60,266 nt of DNA from Danxiaibacter flavus (GTDB lineage: Bacteria > Bacteroidota > Bacteroidia > Chitinophagales > Chitinophagaceae). Below, piece by piece: positions 42,726 through 52,271 of this stretch. Made by a program: the position numbers and the translations under genes. The stretch's first letter is position 1, and each line of letters opens with the position of its first letter. The stretch lies in NCBI RefSeq assembly GCF_041060425.1, contig NZ_JAULBC010000015.1:1-60266 (forward strand), read 5' to 3'. Under the pieces are notes generated by a model that saw only the letters and a program-made list of their open reading frames with translations, ran no database searches and had not been told where the DNA came from.

Positions 42726-45700
42726 ATGCCAGTATCAATAGGTGGTGCTTTAGAGTTTGATGCAGTGATTAATATGTCGCAGTTTGGCGCTCAAATCAGA
42801 AGGATAGAGGCTGAATTGCAGGGCATTGCAACTACCGCAAAAAATAGTGGTGCGGAAACTGAAAGGTATTTATCAAAGCTTGCAACTGCAGCCGGTGCTT
42901 TTTTCTCTTTGAGTGCCGGCAAGGAGTTTATAACAAATGTTGCTAATGTTAGGGGTGAATTTCAACAACTGGAAGTTTCTTTCAGAACAATGCTCAAAAG
43001 CAAAGAAAAGGCAGATGAGCTTATGTCAGAAGCTGTTAAGCTGGCGGCAACAACTCCGTTTGATTTGCAAGCCGTAGGCCAAGGTGCCAAGCAACTATTG
43101 GCTTACGGATTTAAAGCTCAAGACATCACCAAAACGCTGACCATGCTTGGAAACGTGGCTTCTGGCGTTTCCGCTCCATTGGGCGACATTGTGTATTTAT
43201 ACGGCACATTGCAAACGCAAGGTCGTGCATATACCAAAGATATCATGCAGTTTACTTCGCGTGGTATTCCAATCATAGATGAACTTGCTAAGCAATTCGG
43301 CGTCACAAAAGACAAGGTTCAAGAATTGGTAGAAGCCGGCAAGGTTGGATTTCCTGAGGTTGAAAAGGCATTTCAAAACATGACTGGCCAGGGTGGTTTA
43401 TTCTTTAACCTGATGCAGGAGCAAAGCAAAACAATCACGGGGCTTATTTCCAACATGAAAGACTCTTGGAGTCAGATGCTCAACGAAATCGGGAAAGCCA
43501 ATGAGGGTACAATTGCCTCGGTGATTAAGTTGGCAACCTCAGCCATTGAGCATTACCAAGATGTCTTAGATATTATCAAAGTATTGATCGCAACTTACGG
43601 AGCCTATAAAGCGGCCGTTATTGCAGCAACCGTCGCGGAACGAATTCAAGGTGAAATGATGGTTCAGCGAGCTTTAGCGGGGGCAAAGCTCAATACTATG
43701 CAAGCTTTAGGAGCTGTTCTGACTATGAACTATCAAAGAGCGATGGATGCGTTAAATAAGACTTTGTTAGCAAATCCCTATGCTATTGTTGCTGCGGCTA
43801 TCGGAACGTTAATAGCTGCAATCGTTGTTTATCGTAAAGAAGTTGTAAGTGCCAAGGATGCTACAGAACTTTTGAAAGATGTCCATGAGAAGACTGCCGA
43901 CTCCTATGCAGAACAGGAAGCTAAGATCCGGCCATATCTCGAAGTTTTAAAGGAAGGCAATCTGACTGAGCAAAAGCGCGTAGACATTTACAACAAACTG
44001 AAAGAGATAGACCCCAAAATTATCGAAGGTATTAACGCGAAAAAGCTTTCCTATGATCAGTTGGCCGACAGTGTTGATAAGTACCTTACCAACTTGCGAA
44101 AGCAAATAGCATTTGAGGCGAATGAAAGTGCATACAGAGCTAGTGTACAGCAGGAGAATTTAATTAAGAAACAGATCGAAAAGCAGCAAAAGCTTGTAGA
44201 ACAATACCAGAAGAGCGCCAACTCGACACGCAAAGGTCCGATCATAGCCGGATCTGGATTAGGTGTTGGCAACGTCGAAGACTCCTTCGATAAGTTAGCT
44301 GGAGCAAATGAAGAACTAGCCCGCTTGAATAGCCAGTTAAAGTATCAGGAAGAGACAACGAAAAAAATAGGGGATGATGTAAAAAAAGTTGTCAAGGAAA
44401 CAACAGAGGATTCGGCTAAAAATGCGTCTGCTGCAACAGTTAAAAATAAAGCCTGGTATGATGCGGAAATTGCACGATTGAAAGATTTACAAGCGCCATT
44501 GGCTGTCGCATCTAAAGAATATAAAGCCTATCAGGCCCAAATAGAGAAGCTTCAGGATGAACTAAACCCAAAAGCGAAACATCAAGAAGATCAGGAAAGT
44601 AAAATTAATACCCTGTTAGAAGCGAGGAATTCTATACTGGAGAGAATAAAAAGTGTTCAGCGCGATGCTACACAAAGCGGCCTTATAAAAGAACAAAGTG
44701 AAATTGACCGTATCAATGAAAAATATGAGAATGTCATCGCTTCGGTGGAAGAATACAACAAGAAGGTTACTGATTTTAATACGAAAAACAAAACCAATGT
44801 TAAAGGCATCAGCCTATCGGATATTGATGCTATCAACAAAGCAAAACAGACAGAAGCTACAAATGCACAATATAAAATTGACTCTGAAAACTACCTGAAA
44901 AGCCTTTCATTAAAGAGAGAAGCCTTTGAAGCCTTTCAAAAAATACAGGCTGAAGGCAATGAGGAAATGACTGCAGTTGCGCGGGATCAGTATAAAGACC
45001 AGATCGGTGACTTTAATTCTTACGTTGACTACCTGAAATCAGAGAGGTCTAAGTTGATGGCTGCGTTGGCCATTGGTGGTCCGAATGTCGGCATAAGCAA
45101 TTCTTTGCTATCCATTAATCAACAGATTACAGAGCAAGAGACGAAGGATGAAAATGATAGGAAGGCGAAGACCATTGCGATGTATCGCGATTTAATACAT
45201 TTGGCACAGAGCTATTCATCTCAAAAAGCTGCGATTGAGAAGAAATATGCTGACTTAAATGGCGCACTGGATAAACAACAGGACGTAATTGGTAAAGAGG
45301 AATATGATAAGCGATTAACCGCATTAAAGGAAAGTAAGGCTGCTGAGCTTGCTGAGGTGGAGAATAGCCGTTTACGCCAAACGGAAGCCTATAAGATAAT
45401 GGGTCAAGACATACTGTCTCTCACCCGTGAGCAGCTTAAGCAGAGGCTTGACGCTTTACGAGAAACGCTTAAGAGGGGAACGACAACAGATAAAGACGGA
45501 AATAACGTCTTGTTAACCCCGCAGATGAAAGCGGATCTTGAAGGGGTGATAGAACAGGGCGAAAAGTTTTACGGAGATACCAAAGAGATATTCGGTGTTT
45601 CTGTTCGACAAATGGAAAAGATCGCGGGCTATGGATTTGACATAGGCAGCGGTTTTCAAGCTATTGGTGATTCACTAAAAGACATTAATCCTGGCCTTTC

Positions 45701-46868
45701 CGATACCCTGCAAACGATGGGGGAAATCGCCAATGTTGGAGCAAATGCATTGACTGCAGTTGCAGGTTTTGCTTCCGGCAATATTGCTGCCGGTATTTCT
45801 GGAACAATAGGATTTATCACTGGAATTATTAAATTGTTTTCAGCGGCGAAGCAATCTCAGAAGAAAGCCTTGGAGGACTTAAAGAAATACCAGGATGACC
45901 TCATTAAAGGAGAGATCGCATATAATGAACTGCTGCGTGAAAGACAGAGAACACAGGAAGATATCAGTAAGCTGACGGTGCAGGAGCTAATGCAACGTGA
46001 AAAGATGCTTGATATCCAAAAGCAACAGGCGCAGGCGGACTATGACAGACTGCTTGCTCAAATTCAATCATCCGGCCAACAAATCACCGGTGCTCATACA
46101 GAAAAATATGGAGGTTTTCTTGGTATTGCTCGAAAAACCAAAGTCGTTAACGAGCTGGCAGGCCTTTCCGGTGCTGACTATGATCAGCTTGAAAAACTGT
46201 TCACAGAAGGGAAACTAGACGATGCGACAAAAAGCTGGTTTCAGGAACTGCAGAAGGTGCATGATGAGTTAAAAGGCATTGGCGAAGATGCTGAAGCAGC
46301 ACAGGAAGAATTAAATCAACGATATACTGGCACAACTGCAGATTCGATTGTAGATGGTATCGTTGATGGTTTCAGCCAAGGCCTTGACAGCGCTGCTGAC
46401 TTTGCAGACAATTTCCAGGATCTGATGAAGAAGGCTGTGTTGAATTCTTTGAAATATCAAACCTTGCAGAAGCCACTCGAAGATTTCTACAAGCAGTTTG
46501 CCGCGGCAACGGAAAGTGATAACATGCTTACAAATGATGAGCTTAATGCTCTTCAAAATACTTACAGCGGGATTATTGATAACGCAGCTCAGCAATTCCA
46601 GAAGTTGCAAGACATTACCAATCTGGATTTCTCTAGCAATACAGATACTGCAAATTCTGTAAAAGGTGCCATCAAAGGCATGTCTGAGCAGCAGGCTGAC
46701 CTGTTAGCTGGGCAGTTTGGCGGCATGCGAATGACTTTGCTTGATCAGTTAAATGTAGCTCGTCAAGGATTGGTTTCCTTACAGCAAATTGAACTCAATA
46801 CGAGTTACATTCTCCAGGTTAAGGATATTTTGTATACAATGAATCGTGATGGCATAAAAGTTAAGTAA
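42726..46868 (+). CDS. Tape measure protein
   Basis: A 1,380-residue protein. The N-terminal tape-measure domain (about 60-250, SFRTMLKSKEKADELMSEAV, TPFDLQAVGQGAKQLLAYGF, GIPIIDELAKQFGVTKDK) is recognisable. Hydrophobic segments lie at about 285-305 and 351-370, and another at about 1017-1040 (NIAAGISGTIGFITGIIKLF). Long helical and coiled-coil stretches fill the middle. It sets tail length. At the family's usual ratio of roughly 0.15 nm per residue the tail would be about 200 nm (inference). Confidence 0.92.
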   Translation: MPVSIGGALEFDAVINMSQFGAQIRRIEAELQGIATTAKNSGAETERYLSKLATAAGAFFSLSAGKEFITNVANVRGEFQQLEVSFRTMLKSKEKADELMSEAVKLAATTPFDLQAVGQGAKQLLAYGFKAQDITKTLTMLGNVASGVSAPLGDIVYLYGTLQTQGRAYTKDIMQFTSRGIPIIDELAKQFGVTKDKVQELVEAGKVGFPEVEKAFQNMTGQGGLFFNLMQEQSKTITGLISNMKDSWSQMLNEIGKANEGTIASVIKLATSAIEHYQDVLDIIKVLIATYGAYKAAVIAATVAERIQGEMMVQRALAGAKLNTMQALGAVLTMNYQRAMDALNKTLLANPYAIVAAAIGTLIAAIVVYRKEVVSAKDATELLKDVHEKTADSYAEQEAKIRPYLEVLKEGNLTEQKRVDIYNKLKEIDPKIIEGINAKKLSYDQLADSVDKYLTNLRKQIAFEANESAYRASVQQENLIKKQIEKQQKLVEQYQKSANSTRKGPIIAGSGLGVGNVEDSFDKLAGANEELARLNSQLKYQEETTKKIGDDVKKVVKETTEDSAKNASAATVKNKAWYDAEIARLKDLQAPLAVASKEYKAYQAQIEKLQDELNPKAKHQEDQESKINTLLEARNSILERIKSVQRDATQSGLIKEQSEIDRINEKYENVIASVEEYNKKVTDFNTKNKTNVKGISLSDIDAINKAKQTEATNAQYKIDSENYLKSLSLKREAFEAFQKIQAEGNEEMTAVARDQYKDQIGDFNSYVDYLKSERSKLMAALAIGGPNVGISNSLLSINQQITEQETKDENDRKAKTIAMYRDLIHLAQSYSSQKAAIEKKYADLNGALDKQQDVIGKEEYDKRLTALKESKAAELAEVENSRLRQTEAYKIMGQDILSLTREQLKQRLDALRETLKRGTTTDKDGNNVLLTPQMKADLEGVIEQGEKFYGDTKEIFGVSVRQMEKIAGYGFDIGSGFQAIGDSLKDINPGLSDTLQTMGEIANVGANALTAVAGFASGNIAAGISGTIGFITGIIKLFSAAKQSQKKALEDLKKYQDDLIKGEIAYNELLRERQRTQEDISKLTVQELMQREKMLDIQKQQAQADYDRLLAQIQSSGQQITGAHTEKYGGFLGIARKTKVVNELAGLSGADYDQLEKLFTEGKLDDATKSWFQELQKVHDELKGIGEDAEAAQEELNQRYTGTTADSIVDGIVDGFSQGLDSAADFADNFQDLMKKAVLNSLKYQTLQKPLEDFYKQFAAATESDNMLTNDELNALQNTYSGIIDNAAQQFQKLQDITNLDFSSNTDTANSVKGAIKGMSEQQADLLAGQFGGMRMTLLDQLNVARQGLVSLQQIELNTSYILQVKDILYTMNRDGIKVK

Positions 46869-46869
46869 T

Positions 46870-47349
46870 ATGACAAAGATATATTTGGACGGCATAGATA
46901 TTCAAACTGTATTCGGTATCTCAATCGAAAGCGGTACAGACGACTTTTTGAAATATCCTGCAAAAAAAGATTCGATAACGCACGACTGGCAGGACGCGAA
47001 CGGATTGGATGTCGATCTTACCAAAATGTTTTTCAATGCCCGTAATATTTCACTCCGCTGCAATGTTATTGTAGACAATGAAGAGCAGTTTTGGCAGAAT
47101 TACCAGTCGTTTCTTGCACAACTCGCAAAGCCGGGATATAGAAGAATTCAAGTGTCACAATTCGGAGAGAAAAGTTTCTATTGTTACTACAAAGAATGCA
47201 CAAGCTTCACCAGGTTCACGCGGATCAAAGACAACGGACTTTCTCGTATTGGGTGCAAGTTTACTCTTAACCTAGTGGAGGGGGAGCCGAATATTGATTA
47301 TAACAACGTTTTTATTGTTGACGAACAAGGGAGGTTTTTAGTATCATGA
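46870..47349 (+). CDS. Distal tail (Dit)-like protein
   Basis: A 159-residue beta-rich protein directly after the tape measure (FGISIESGTDDFLKYPAKK, NISLRCNVIVDNEEQFWQNY, RIQVSQFGEKSFYCYYKE). The order tape measure-Dit-Tal is standard in siphophages. It overlaps the next gene by 4 bp (ATGA). It forms the hub at the tail end. Confidence 0.7.
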   Translation: MTKIYLDGIDIQTVFGISIESGTDDFLKYPAKKDSITHDWQDANGLDVDLTKMFFNARNISLRCNVIVDNEEQFWQNYQSFLAQLAKPGYRRIQVSQFGEKSFYCYYKECTSFTRFTRIKDNGLSRIGCKFTLNLVEGEPNIDYNNVFIVDEQGRFLVS

Positions 47350-48884
47350 CAACCATTGAAATTTTCAGAGGATCCGGATATTTAACAACGATCAAGCCAG
47401 AGGATAATTCTGTTCAGGTAAAGAAAATTATGGGGGAGAATGAGCTAAGGATCTCGTTCAAGCTCAATCTTTATATTGACTTTCTGGTTAATGACTTTTG
47501 TACTGTATTTGGCGAAAGGTACCAGCTTAACCAACCTCCAACGGTGAAAAAAGTTGCGTCAACGTTGTATGAGTATGATATGGTCATGGAGAGCGAAGCT
47601 TCAAACCTTGCAAAAGTTCAATATTTATTCCTGGGCGATGATAACACACTCAAGGAAGCGGACTTCTCTCTGATGGGAAACGCTGAAACGTTTCTTGATC
47701 TTTTAATTCAAAATGCCAATCGTGTCGGTTCAGGATGGATAAAAGGACAGGTGATCAGTACTATATACAAAAACCTTACTTTCTCCGCTGAAAACTGTTA
47801 TAACGTATTGGGGCGTCTTTCGGAAGAATTTGAAACTGAGTTTTGGGTTGATGGCAAAACTATCCACGTTACCCGCCGTCAAAGAGATAAAGGATATGTT
47901 TTCCAGCATGGCAGAAACAAAGGCCTGTATGACATCACCAGGCAGAATGTTGATAGCAGCAATATAGTGACGCGCCTTTATGCGTTTGGAAGCGATAAAA
48001 ACATCCCTTCCGACTACCGGAACTATAGCAAGCGGTTAAAGATGGATGTTGACTATATCGAGGAGAATACACAGCAGTACGGCATTATTGAGTCTACTCA
48101 GATATTCGATGACATCTATCCACATCGTACCGGTACCGTTACATCTGTAAATGCCACAGATAGTAAAAAGTTTATCGATACTACGCTTGACTTTGATATT
48201 AATGACCAGCTGCTGGCTGGGATTTCAGCTAAGGTTGTGTTCAATACTGGCCAATTATCAGGCTACACTTTGGAAATTAGCAAATTTGACAACTCCACAA
48301 AAGAGTTCACATTGCTCAAGAATAAGGATGAAAGGACGCTGGAAATTCCAAATGATGACATCAGGCCGGCTATCGGTGATCAATATGTTTTGGTTGATAT
48401 TAAAATGCCGGACAGTTATATCACAGCAGCAGAACAGCAATTGAAGGCAAAAGCATACGAGGTGCTGGCTTTAAATAGTGGTCCTCAGCTGTCCTATAAA
48501 CTTTCAGTAGATCCAGTCTTTATGAAAAAGAAAGGCTATAGCTTGAGCATTGGCGATCTTGTTTGGCTGAAAGATGACGAACTGAATGTGAGGCGCAGGA
48601 TCCGCGTAACATCATGCGAACGCAACATTATTGATGAAAACCGTTACAATATTGAAATAGCTGATGCAGTACAGGTGGGTACCATTGCCAAGCTGATGAC
48701 TACACAGTCAAATACCGGCCGGGATGTGAATGATCTTGGCAGGAGTGTACAAAATAATGCAATTCTGAATGGAAATGTTATTGGCACATTGAAGTTCGAT
48801 TCCATCCCTGTCACGTCGACTACAACGGGCTTCTCTCAAATATATATCGAGGACTCAACGGGTAAACTTTATAAGAAAATATAG
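47346..48884 (+). CDS. Tail hub/Tal-like protein
   Basis: A 512-residue protein after the Dit-like gene. It has a gp27/Tal-like beta-rich body (GENELRISFKLNLYIDFLVN, LLIQNANRVGSGWIKGQVIS, TIHVTRRQRDKGYVFQHGRN) and a C-terminal beta extension ending at the tip. It forms the tail-tip hub. No peptidoglycan-hydrolase motif is visible, so a cell-wall-cutting role cannot be claimed. A hairpin follows its stop. Confidence 0.72.
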   Translation: MTTIEIFRGSGYLTTIKPEDNSVQVKKIMGENELRISFKLNLYIDFLVNDFCTVFGERYQLNQPPTVKKVASTLYEYDMVMESEASNLAKVQYLFLGDDNTLKEADFSLMGNAETFLDLLIQNANRVGSGWIKGQVISTIYKNLTFSAENCYNVLGRLSEEFETEFWVDGKTIHVTRRQRDKGYVFQHGRNKGLYDITRQNVDSSNIVTRLYAFGSDKNIPSDYRNYSKRLKMDVDYIEENTQQYGIIESTQIFDDIYPHRTGTVTSVNATDSKKFIDTTLDFDINDQLLAGISAKVVFNTGQLSGYTLEISKFDNSTKEFTLLKNKDERTLEIPNDDIRPAIGDQYVLVDIKMPDSYITAAEQQLKAKAYEVLALNSGPQLSYKLSVDPVFMKKKGYSLSIGDLVWLKDDELNVRRRIRVTSCERNIIDENRYNIEIADAVQVGTIAKLMTTQSNTGRDVNDLGRSVQNNAILNGNVIGTLKFDSIPVTSTTTGFSQIYIEDSTGKLYKKI

Positions 48885-48910
48885 CAACGAAAGTTCTATG
48901 TTGCTGTATT
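48878..48910 (+). terminator. Hairpin after tail hub gene
   Basis: AATATAGCAAC (48878-48888, containing the stop codon) pairs with GTTGCTGTATT (48900-48910) for 11 bp with one G-T. It nearly matches the inverted repeat at 27876-27906 and is followed by TTCTGTG, so terminator activity is uncertain. Confidence 0.5.
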
Positions 48911-48960
48911 TTCTGTGATGCCCTTTTTTATCCTTATTAGGTTGCAGCTAAATCTGCAGA

Positions 48961-50217
48961 ATGGCTGACTTAATCACTGTGAGGATTCCAGAACTACCTG
49001 AGCAACCAGGAGAAACACTTTCACTCGAAGACAAGGTCCCTGTATTTATAGCGGCTGAAAATAAAACGAAACACTGCTCAATAAATTCACTTCGTGATTT
49101 AATTGTTGTAGGAGATGATGGCTCTTATGCACCTGTTTATAATGGTGGTTCTGTAATATATGTTGTTCCATCTGCACAGAGTGGAACGGCCACAGCAAGT
49201 ATTCCAACGCTTGCAGGAATGAATTTTAATCTTTACCGTAATGGTGTTCCGCTTCTTCCTACTGAATACGAGATACTTTCTGCTGGTGGATTTAAGTTAA
49301 AAGCGGGATTGCTAATGAGTGCCGCCGAACGCTATGAATTGCGAGTATTTGAACTACAAGGCGGGAATGCCGGTTCTGGGGCTGGAGGTCTGGTAACGGG
49401 TAAGGTAGTCGTTACAGCGAATAAAACGTTGGCCGCAACTGATGCAAACAAATTGATCCAGATTCGCGGGGCAAATAATATACTGACAATTATCCTTCCG
49501 GACGGCGACTCCGTTCCGGAAAACACAATCATACCTATAGAGTCCACGATAAATAACCTTAAGCAGCATAAGATTCAGACACAAAATGGCCAGTACATCT
49601 ACTTTAAGAGCACATCAAAAACTTATATGTGGATTGGAGTAAGTGAAATGCTGTTTCTGTATTGGGGAGGTGATGGCTGGTATGTATTTGGGTACGATGG
49701 CAACTTTCTCAACTTAACGCAGCCGGTGGCAGCTTATAAGGTTGGGTTCAATCAATATAAAGCTGACGGAAGTATTGTTAACAGAGCTGACTGTCCAAAG
49801 CTTTGGGAAGAGGTATTGACATTGGGTCTTTCGCTTGTGGATGATGCAACGTGGTTAACACCATCTGTTACTCTTGGAGGCAGAACTGTAGAAAAACCAT
49901 ATCGTGGGTGTTTTTCAACAGGGAACGGAGTCGATACACTTCGTTTGCCGGATCTAACTAATGTCGCTTTACGTGGCCTAAAGGCGTCGGATTCGGATCG
50001 CTATTATAACAATGCCGGCGGCTTCCAACGTAATGAATTCGAATCACACGATCACGATTCAGGCATTTATAACAATTCACAGGACTACGACGATGGTGGA
50101 TCGACTCCAAATAATATTGGTACTACAGCGACTAGTCAAAAGATAAAAACAAGTAAATCCGGCGGGACTGAAACACGCATGGACAACGTAGGTGTGATAT
50201 GGGTTATCAACTACTAA
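48961..50217 (+). CDS. Tail fibre with collar-type C-terminus
   Basis: A 418-residue protein. A Thr/Val-rich N-terminal adaptor (ITVRIPELPEQPGETLSLED) leads to beta-rich repeats and a phage tail-collar-type end: VGFNQYKADGSIVNRADCPK, DTLRLPDLTNVALRGLKA, and GGTETRMDNVGVIWVINY, the last being a common collar signature. It is a second, smaller receptor-binding or tail-tip fibre in addition to the giant spike. Confidence 0.75.
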   Translation: MADLITVRIPELPEQPGETLSLEDKVPVFIAAENKTKHCSINSLRDLIVVGDDGSYAPVYNGGSVIYVVPSAQSGTATASIPTLAGMNFNLYRNGVPLLPTEYEILSAGGFKLKAGLLMSAAERYELRVFELQGGNAGSGAGGLVTGKVVVTANKTLAATDANKLIQIRGANNILTIILPDGDSVPENTIIPIESTINNLKQHKIQTQNGQYIYFKSTSKTYMWIGVSEMLFLYWGGDGWYVFGYDGNFLNLTQPVAAYKVGFNQYKADGSIVNRADCPKLWEEVLTLGLSLVDDATWLTPSVTLGGRTVEKPYRGCFSTGNGVDTLRLPDLTNVALRGLKASDSDRYYNNAGGFQRNEFESHDHDSGIYNNSQDYDDGGSTPNNIGTTATSQKIKTSKSGGTETRMDNVGVIWVINY

Positions 50218-50227
50218 AATTAAAGCA

Positions 50228-50845
50228 ATGATCACAGGCGAAATACTTAATAAAATATGTACACAAATAAGCGCTGCAAGGGCGGCACAAATAGCAGATG
50301 TCATTAACCAGGTTTTTCCTGCATATGGCATGACAGATCCTCGAGTAATGCAGACGGCAATAGCACAGATAGCACATGAAAGCGGTGAGTTCTCAATCAA
50401 AAGCGAGAACATGAATTACAGTACTCCGGAAAGGATAATGGCAATCTGGCCGAGCCGGTTTAAGACGGTGGCTGATGCAAAGCCTTATGTAAGGAATGCA
50501 CAGGCGTTGGCTAATAAGGTATACGGTGGAAGAATGGGCAATAACCAGCCTAATGACGGATATAACTTCCGCGGTGGTGGTTTTATGCAGTTGACCGGCC
50601 GTGAAAGCTACGAGAAATATGCTCGCTTTAAAGGGTTGTCAGTTGATAAAATTCACGAACAAATAAAGACTTCGGACTTTTTCGCAATGGATAGCGCATG
50701 CTGGGAGTTTGCAGTTGATAAGGCCTTGATTGATGAAGCGCTTGCTGGTGACTTCTTAACCATTACGAAACGGATCAACGGCGGTACGATTGGCCTTGCA
50801 GAAAGACAGAAGTATTATCAACGAGCAAAAAATTATATTGAATAA
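50228..50845 (+). CDS. GH19 chitinase-like endolysin
   Basis: A 205-residue lysozyme of glycoside hydrolase family 19. The catalytic acid Glu51 lies in IAQIAHESGEFS, with Glu54 nearby, and NMNYSTPERIMAIWPSRF, YNFRGGGFMQLTGRESYEKY and the C-terminal TITKRINGGTIGLAERQKYY complete the fold. It cuts peptidoglycan sugar strands for lysis. It has no signal peptide and would need the holin for export. Confidence 0.85.
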   Translation: MITGEILNKICTQISAARAAQIADVINQVFPAYGMTDPRVMQTAIAQIAHESGEFSIKSENMNYSTPERIMAIWPSRFKTVADAKPYVRNAQALANKVYGGRMGNNQPNDGYNFRGGGFMQLTGRESYEKYARFKGLSVDKIHEQIKTSDFFAMDSACWEFAVDKALIDEALAGDFLTITKRINGGTIGLAERQKYYQRAKNYIE

Positions 50846-50877
50846 AACGGTGGACGGCGTTTCCGAACAAATTTGAC

Positions 50878-51111
50878 ATGTCAGTAAAAGCAAAATTTAA
50901 ATGCGACGGCATTAAGATTGACGAGCTCAACGAAGGGAATAAATATGTTACCCTGTCAGTAGTAACTCACGGCAGTGAAGAAAATAAAAGTTTTGCGAAG
51001 TATACCCCTGCGGGGCAAGTGGCTATTAATATTAGTCGTGAGACATCCGCTTATGATTATTTTAAAGAAGGTAGCGAGTACTATTTAACCTTCGATGAAG
51101 TACCGCAATAA
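50878..51111 (+). CDS. Small conserved phage protein
   Basis: A 77-residue beta-strand protein (SVKAKFKCDGIKIDELNEGN, KYVTLSVVTHGSEENKSFAK, YTPAGQVAINI, YDYFKEGSEYYLTFDEVP). This pattern recurs in small phage proteins of unknown function. It is the last gene before a strong terminator that ends the late operon. Confidence 0.7.
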   Translation: MSVKAKFKCDGIKIDELNEGNKYVTLSVVTHGSEENKSFAKYTPAGQVAINISRETSAYDYFKEGSEYYLTFDEVPQ

Positions 51112-51142
51112 AGATTTTCTCATAGCAGTTAGTTTTGGTAAG

Positions 51143-51176
51143 GCCTGGCATTTTTATGCTGGGCTTTGTTTTTTTT
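51143..51176 (+). terminator. Late-operon terminator
   Basis: GCCTGGCAT (51143-51151), loop TTTT, ATGCTGGGC (51156-51164) gives 9 pairs (two G-T), followed by TTTGTTTTTTTT. It separates the lysis genes from the right accessory arm. Confidence 0.8.
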
Positions 51177-51314
51177 CTTCATTTATGTAATTTGCAATTA
51201 CAAAATCCTAAACTAGCTGCCGTTAGTCCTTTGCTTGCTAATCTGCGGAAATAGTTTGATTTGGCTCCATAATCCTTTGTAAATCAATGATAAAATATTT
51301 TTTAACTGAACAAG

Positions 51315-51346
51315 TTGGTATTGTCAAGTTAATGGTACTATATTTG
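51315..51346 (+). promoter_or_regulatory. Promoter of the TAC operon
   Basis: TTGG (51315-51318), 20 bp, then TATATTTG (51339-51346), a perfect Bacteroidota TAnnTTTG -7 box. The first gene starts at 51367. The 200 bp before it hold no gene, but include CCTAAACTAG, the reverse of the CTAG...TTTAGG leader element. Confidence 0.6.
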
Positions 51347-51366
51347 TTCTTAACTTATAGGTTAAG

Positions 51367-51855
51367 TTGAAAGCAACCTTTGAACCGATCGAAGATTTGT
51401 GTTCCGACTATTTAGCAACTTATTCAGTCTATTTGGACGACAACCCGATCACAGAATATGAACAATTTTATGAAAAGGAATTTCCAAACCATGCCGAGGA
51501 AATTAAAGAGATCGACTACATCCTTTACCAGTGTACCTACAGGGGCGCATTGTCCAACTTTTTTTATAAGCACGAAGGCGCCGCATCCGCAATACCCTAT
51601 GTAAAAGCCGAGATAATTGAAAAAAATACTATTGACTTTGGGATTCGATTGTATTGCATTCGTCTAAGAAACGACATGCTTATACTTCTCAATGGAGATG
51701 TAAAAACACACATTGATCCCGCACAATGTCCGAAGGTATCCCGACATTTCGCTCTTGCACATCGTCTAGGTCGTGCAATCGATAAAGCGCTTGGCTCACG
51801 GGATCTTATTTTTAATCATAGAGAATGCTTGCAAGGGGAGGAAATTAATATATGA
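51367..51855 (+). CDS. Putative toxin of TAC system, RelE/HigB-like
   Basis: A 162-residue protein starting with TTG at 51367. The core has a RelE-superfamily look: FFYKHEGAASAIPYVKAEII, then DFGIRLYCIRLRNDMLILLN, GDVKTHIDPAQC and a final helix HFALAHRLGRAIDKAL. This strand-helix order is shared by mRNA-cleaving HigB-like toxins. Its 3' end overlaps the HTH gene by 4 bp. The toxin role follows mainly from the three-gene context. Confidence 0.6.
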   Translation: MKATFEPIEDLCSDYLATYSVYLDDNPITEYEQFYEKEFPNHAEEIKEIDYILYQCTYRGALSNFFYKHEGAASAIPYVKAEIIEKNTIDFGIRLYCIRLRNDMLILLNGDVKTHIDPAQCPKVSRHFALAHRLGRAIDKALGSRDLIFNHRECLQGEEINI

Positions 51856-52271
51856 AACTTAAAAATTTTAAAGAAAGAATAGATTCTGTATCTGATCTTA
51901 AAAAGCTAGAGATCAGTTTTAACATGGATATTTTAGAAAGGCTGCAAGAATTGCTTGACGCTAAGTTTGAAGGAAATCAAAGTCTTTTAGCTAAAAAAAT
52001 GAATGTATCTGAAGCTGTGGTTTCTAAGTGGTTCAACGGCGTCCAAAACTTTACCACTCAAACTCTCTTGAAATTTCAATTGGCGTTTGGAGAACCAATA
52101 GCAGTCGTTTGTACCGACAAACCTAGTTCTGAATTTAGAACCGTCAAAATGAGTCATGAAGTGCTTAGTAAAACTATTATCGTTTCGGTTGAAGGAGGAA
52201 TGACTGAAGAAATTAAATTCAAAAAAAACAAAGTATCAAACGAACTTCATGGAGAATCATCAGGTGTTTAA
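51852..52271 (+). CDS. XRE-type antitoxin with C-terminal chaperone-addiction tail
   Basis: A 139-residue protein. An HTH at about 30-85 (LDAKFEGNQSLLAKKMNVSE, VVSKWFNGVQNFTTQTLLKF) is followed by a region of hydrophobic strands (SKTIIVSVEGGMTEEIKFKK) such as the chaperone-addiction (ChAD) tail of toxin-antitoxin-chaperone antitoxins, which a SecB-like protein must bind. It overlaps the toxin stop by 4 bp and the chaperone gene by 23 bp, and probably represses the operon. Confidence 0.7.
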   Translation: MKLKNFKERIDSVSDLKKLEISFNMDILERLQELLDAKFEGNQSLLAKKMNVSEAVVSKWFNGVQNFTTQTLLKFQLAFGEPIAVVCTDKPSSEFRTVKMSHEVLSKTIIVSVEGGMTEEIKFKKNKVSNELHGESSGV

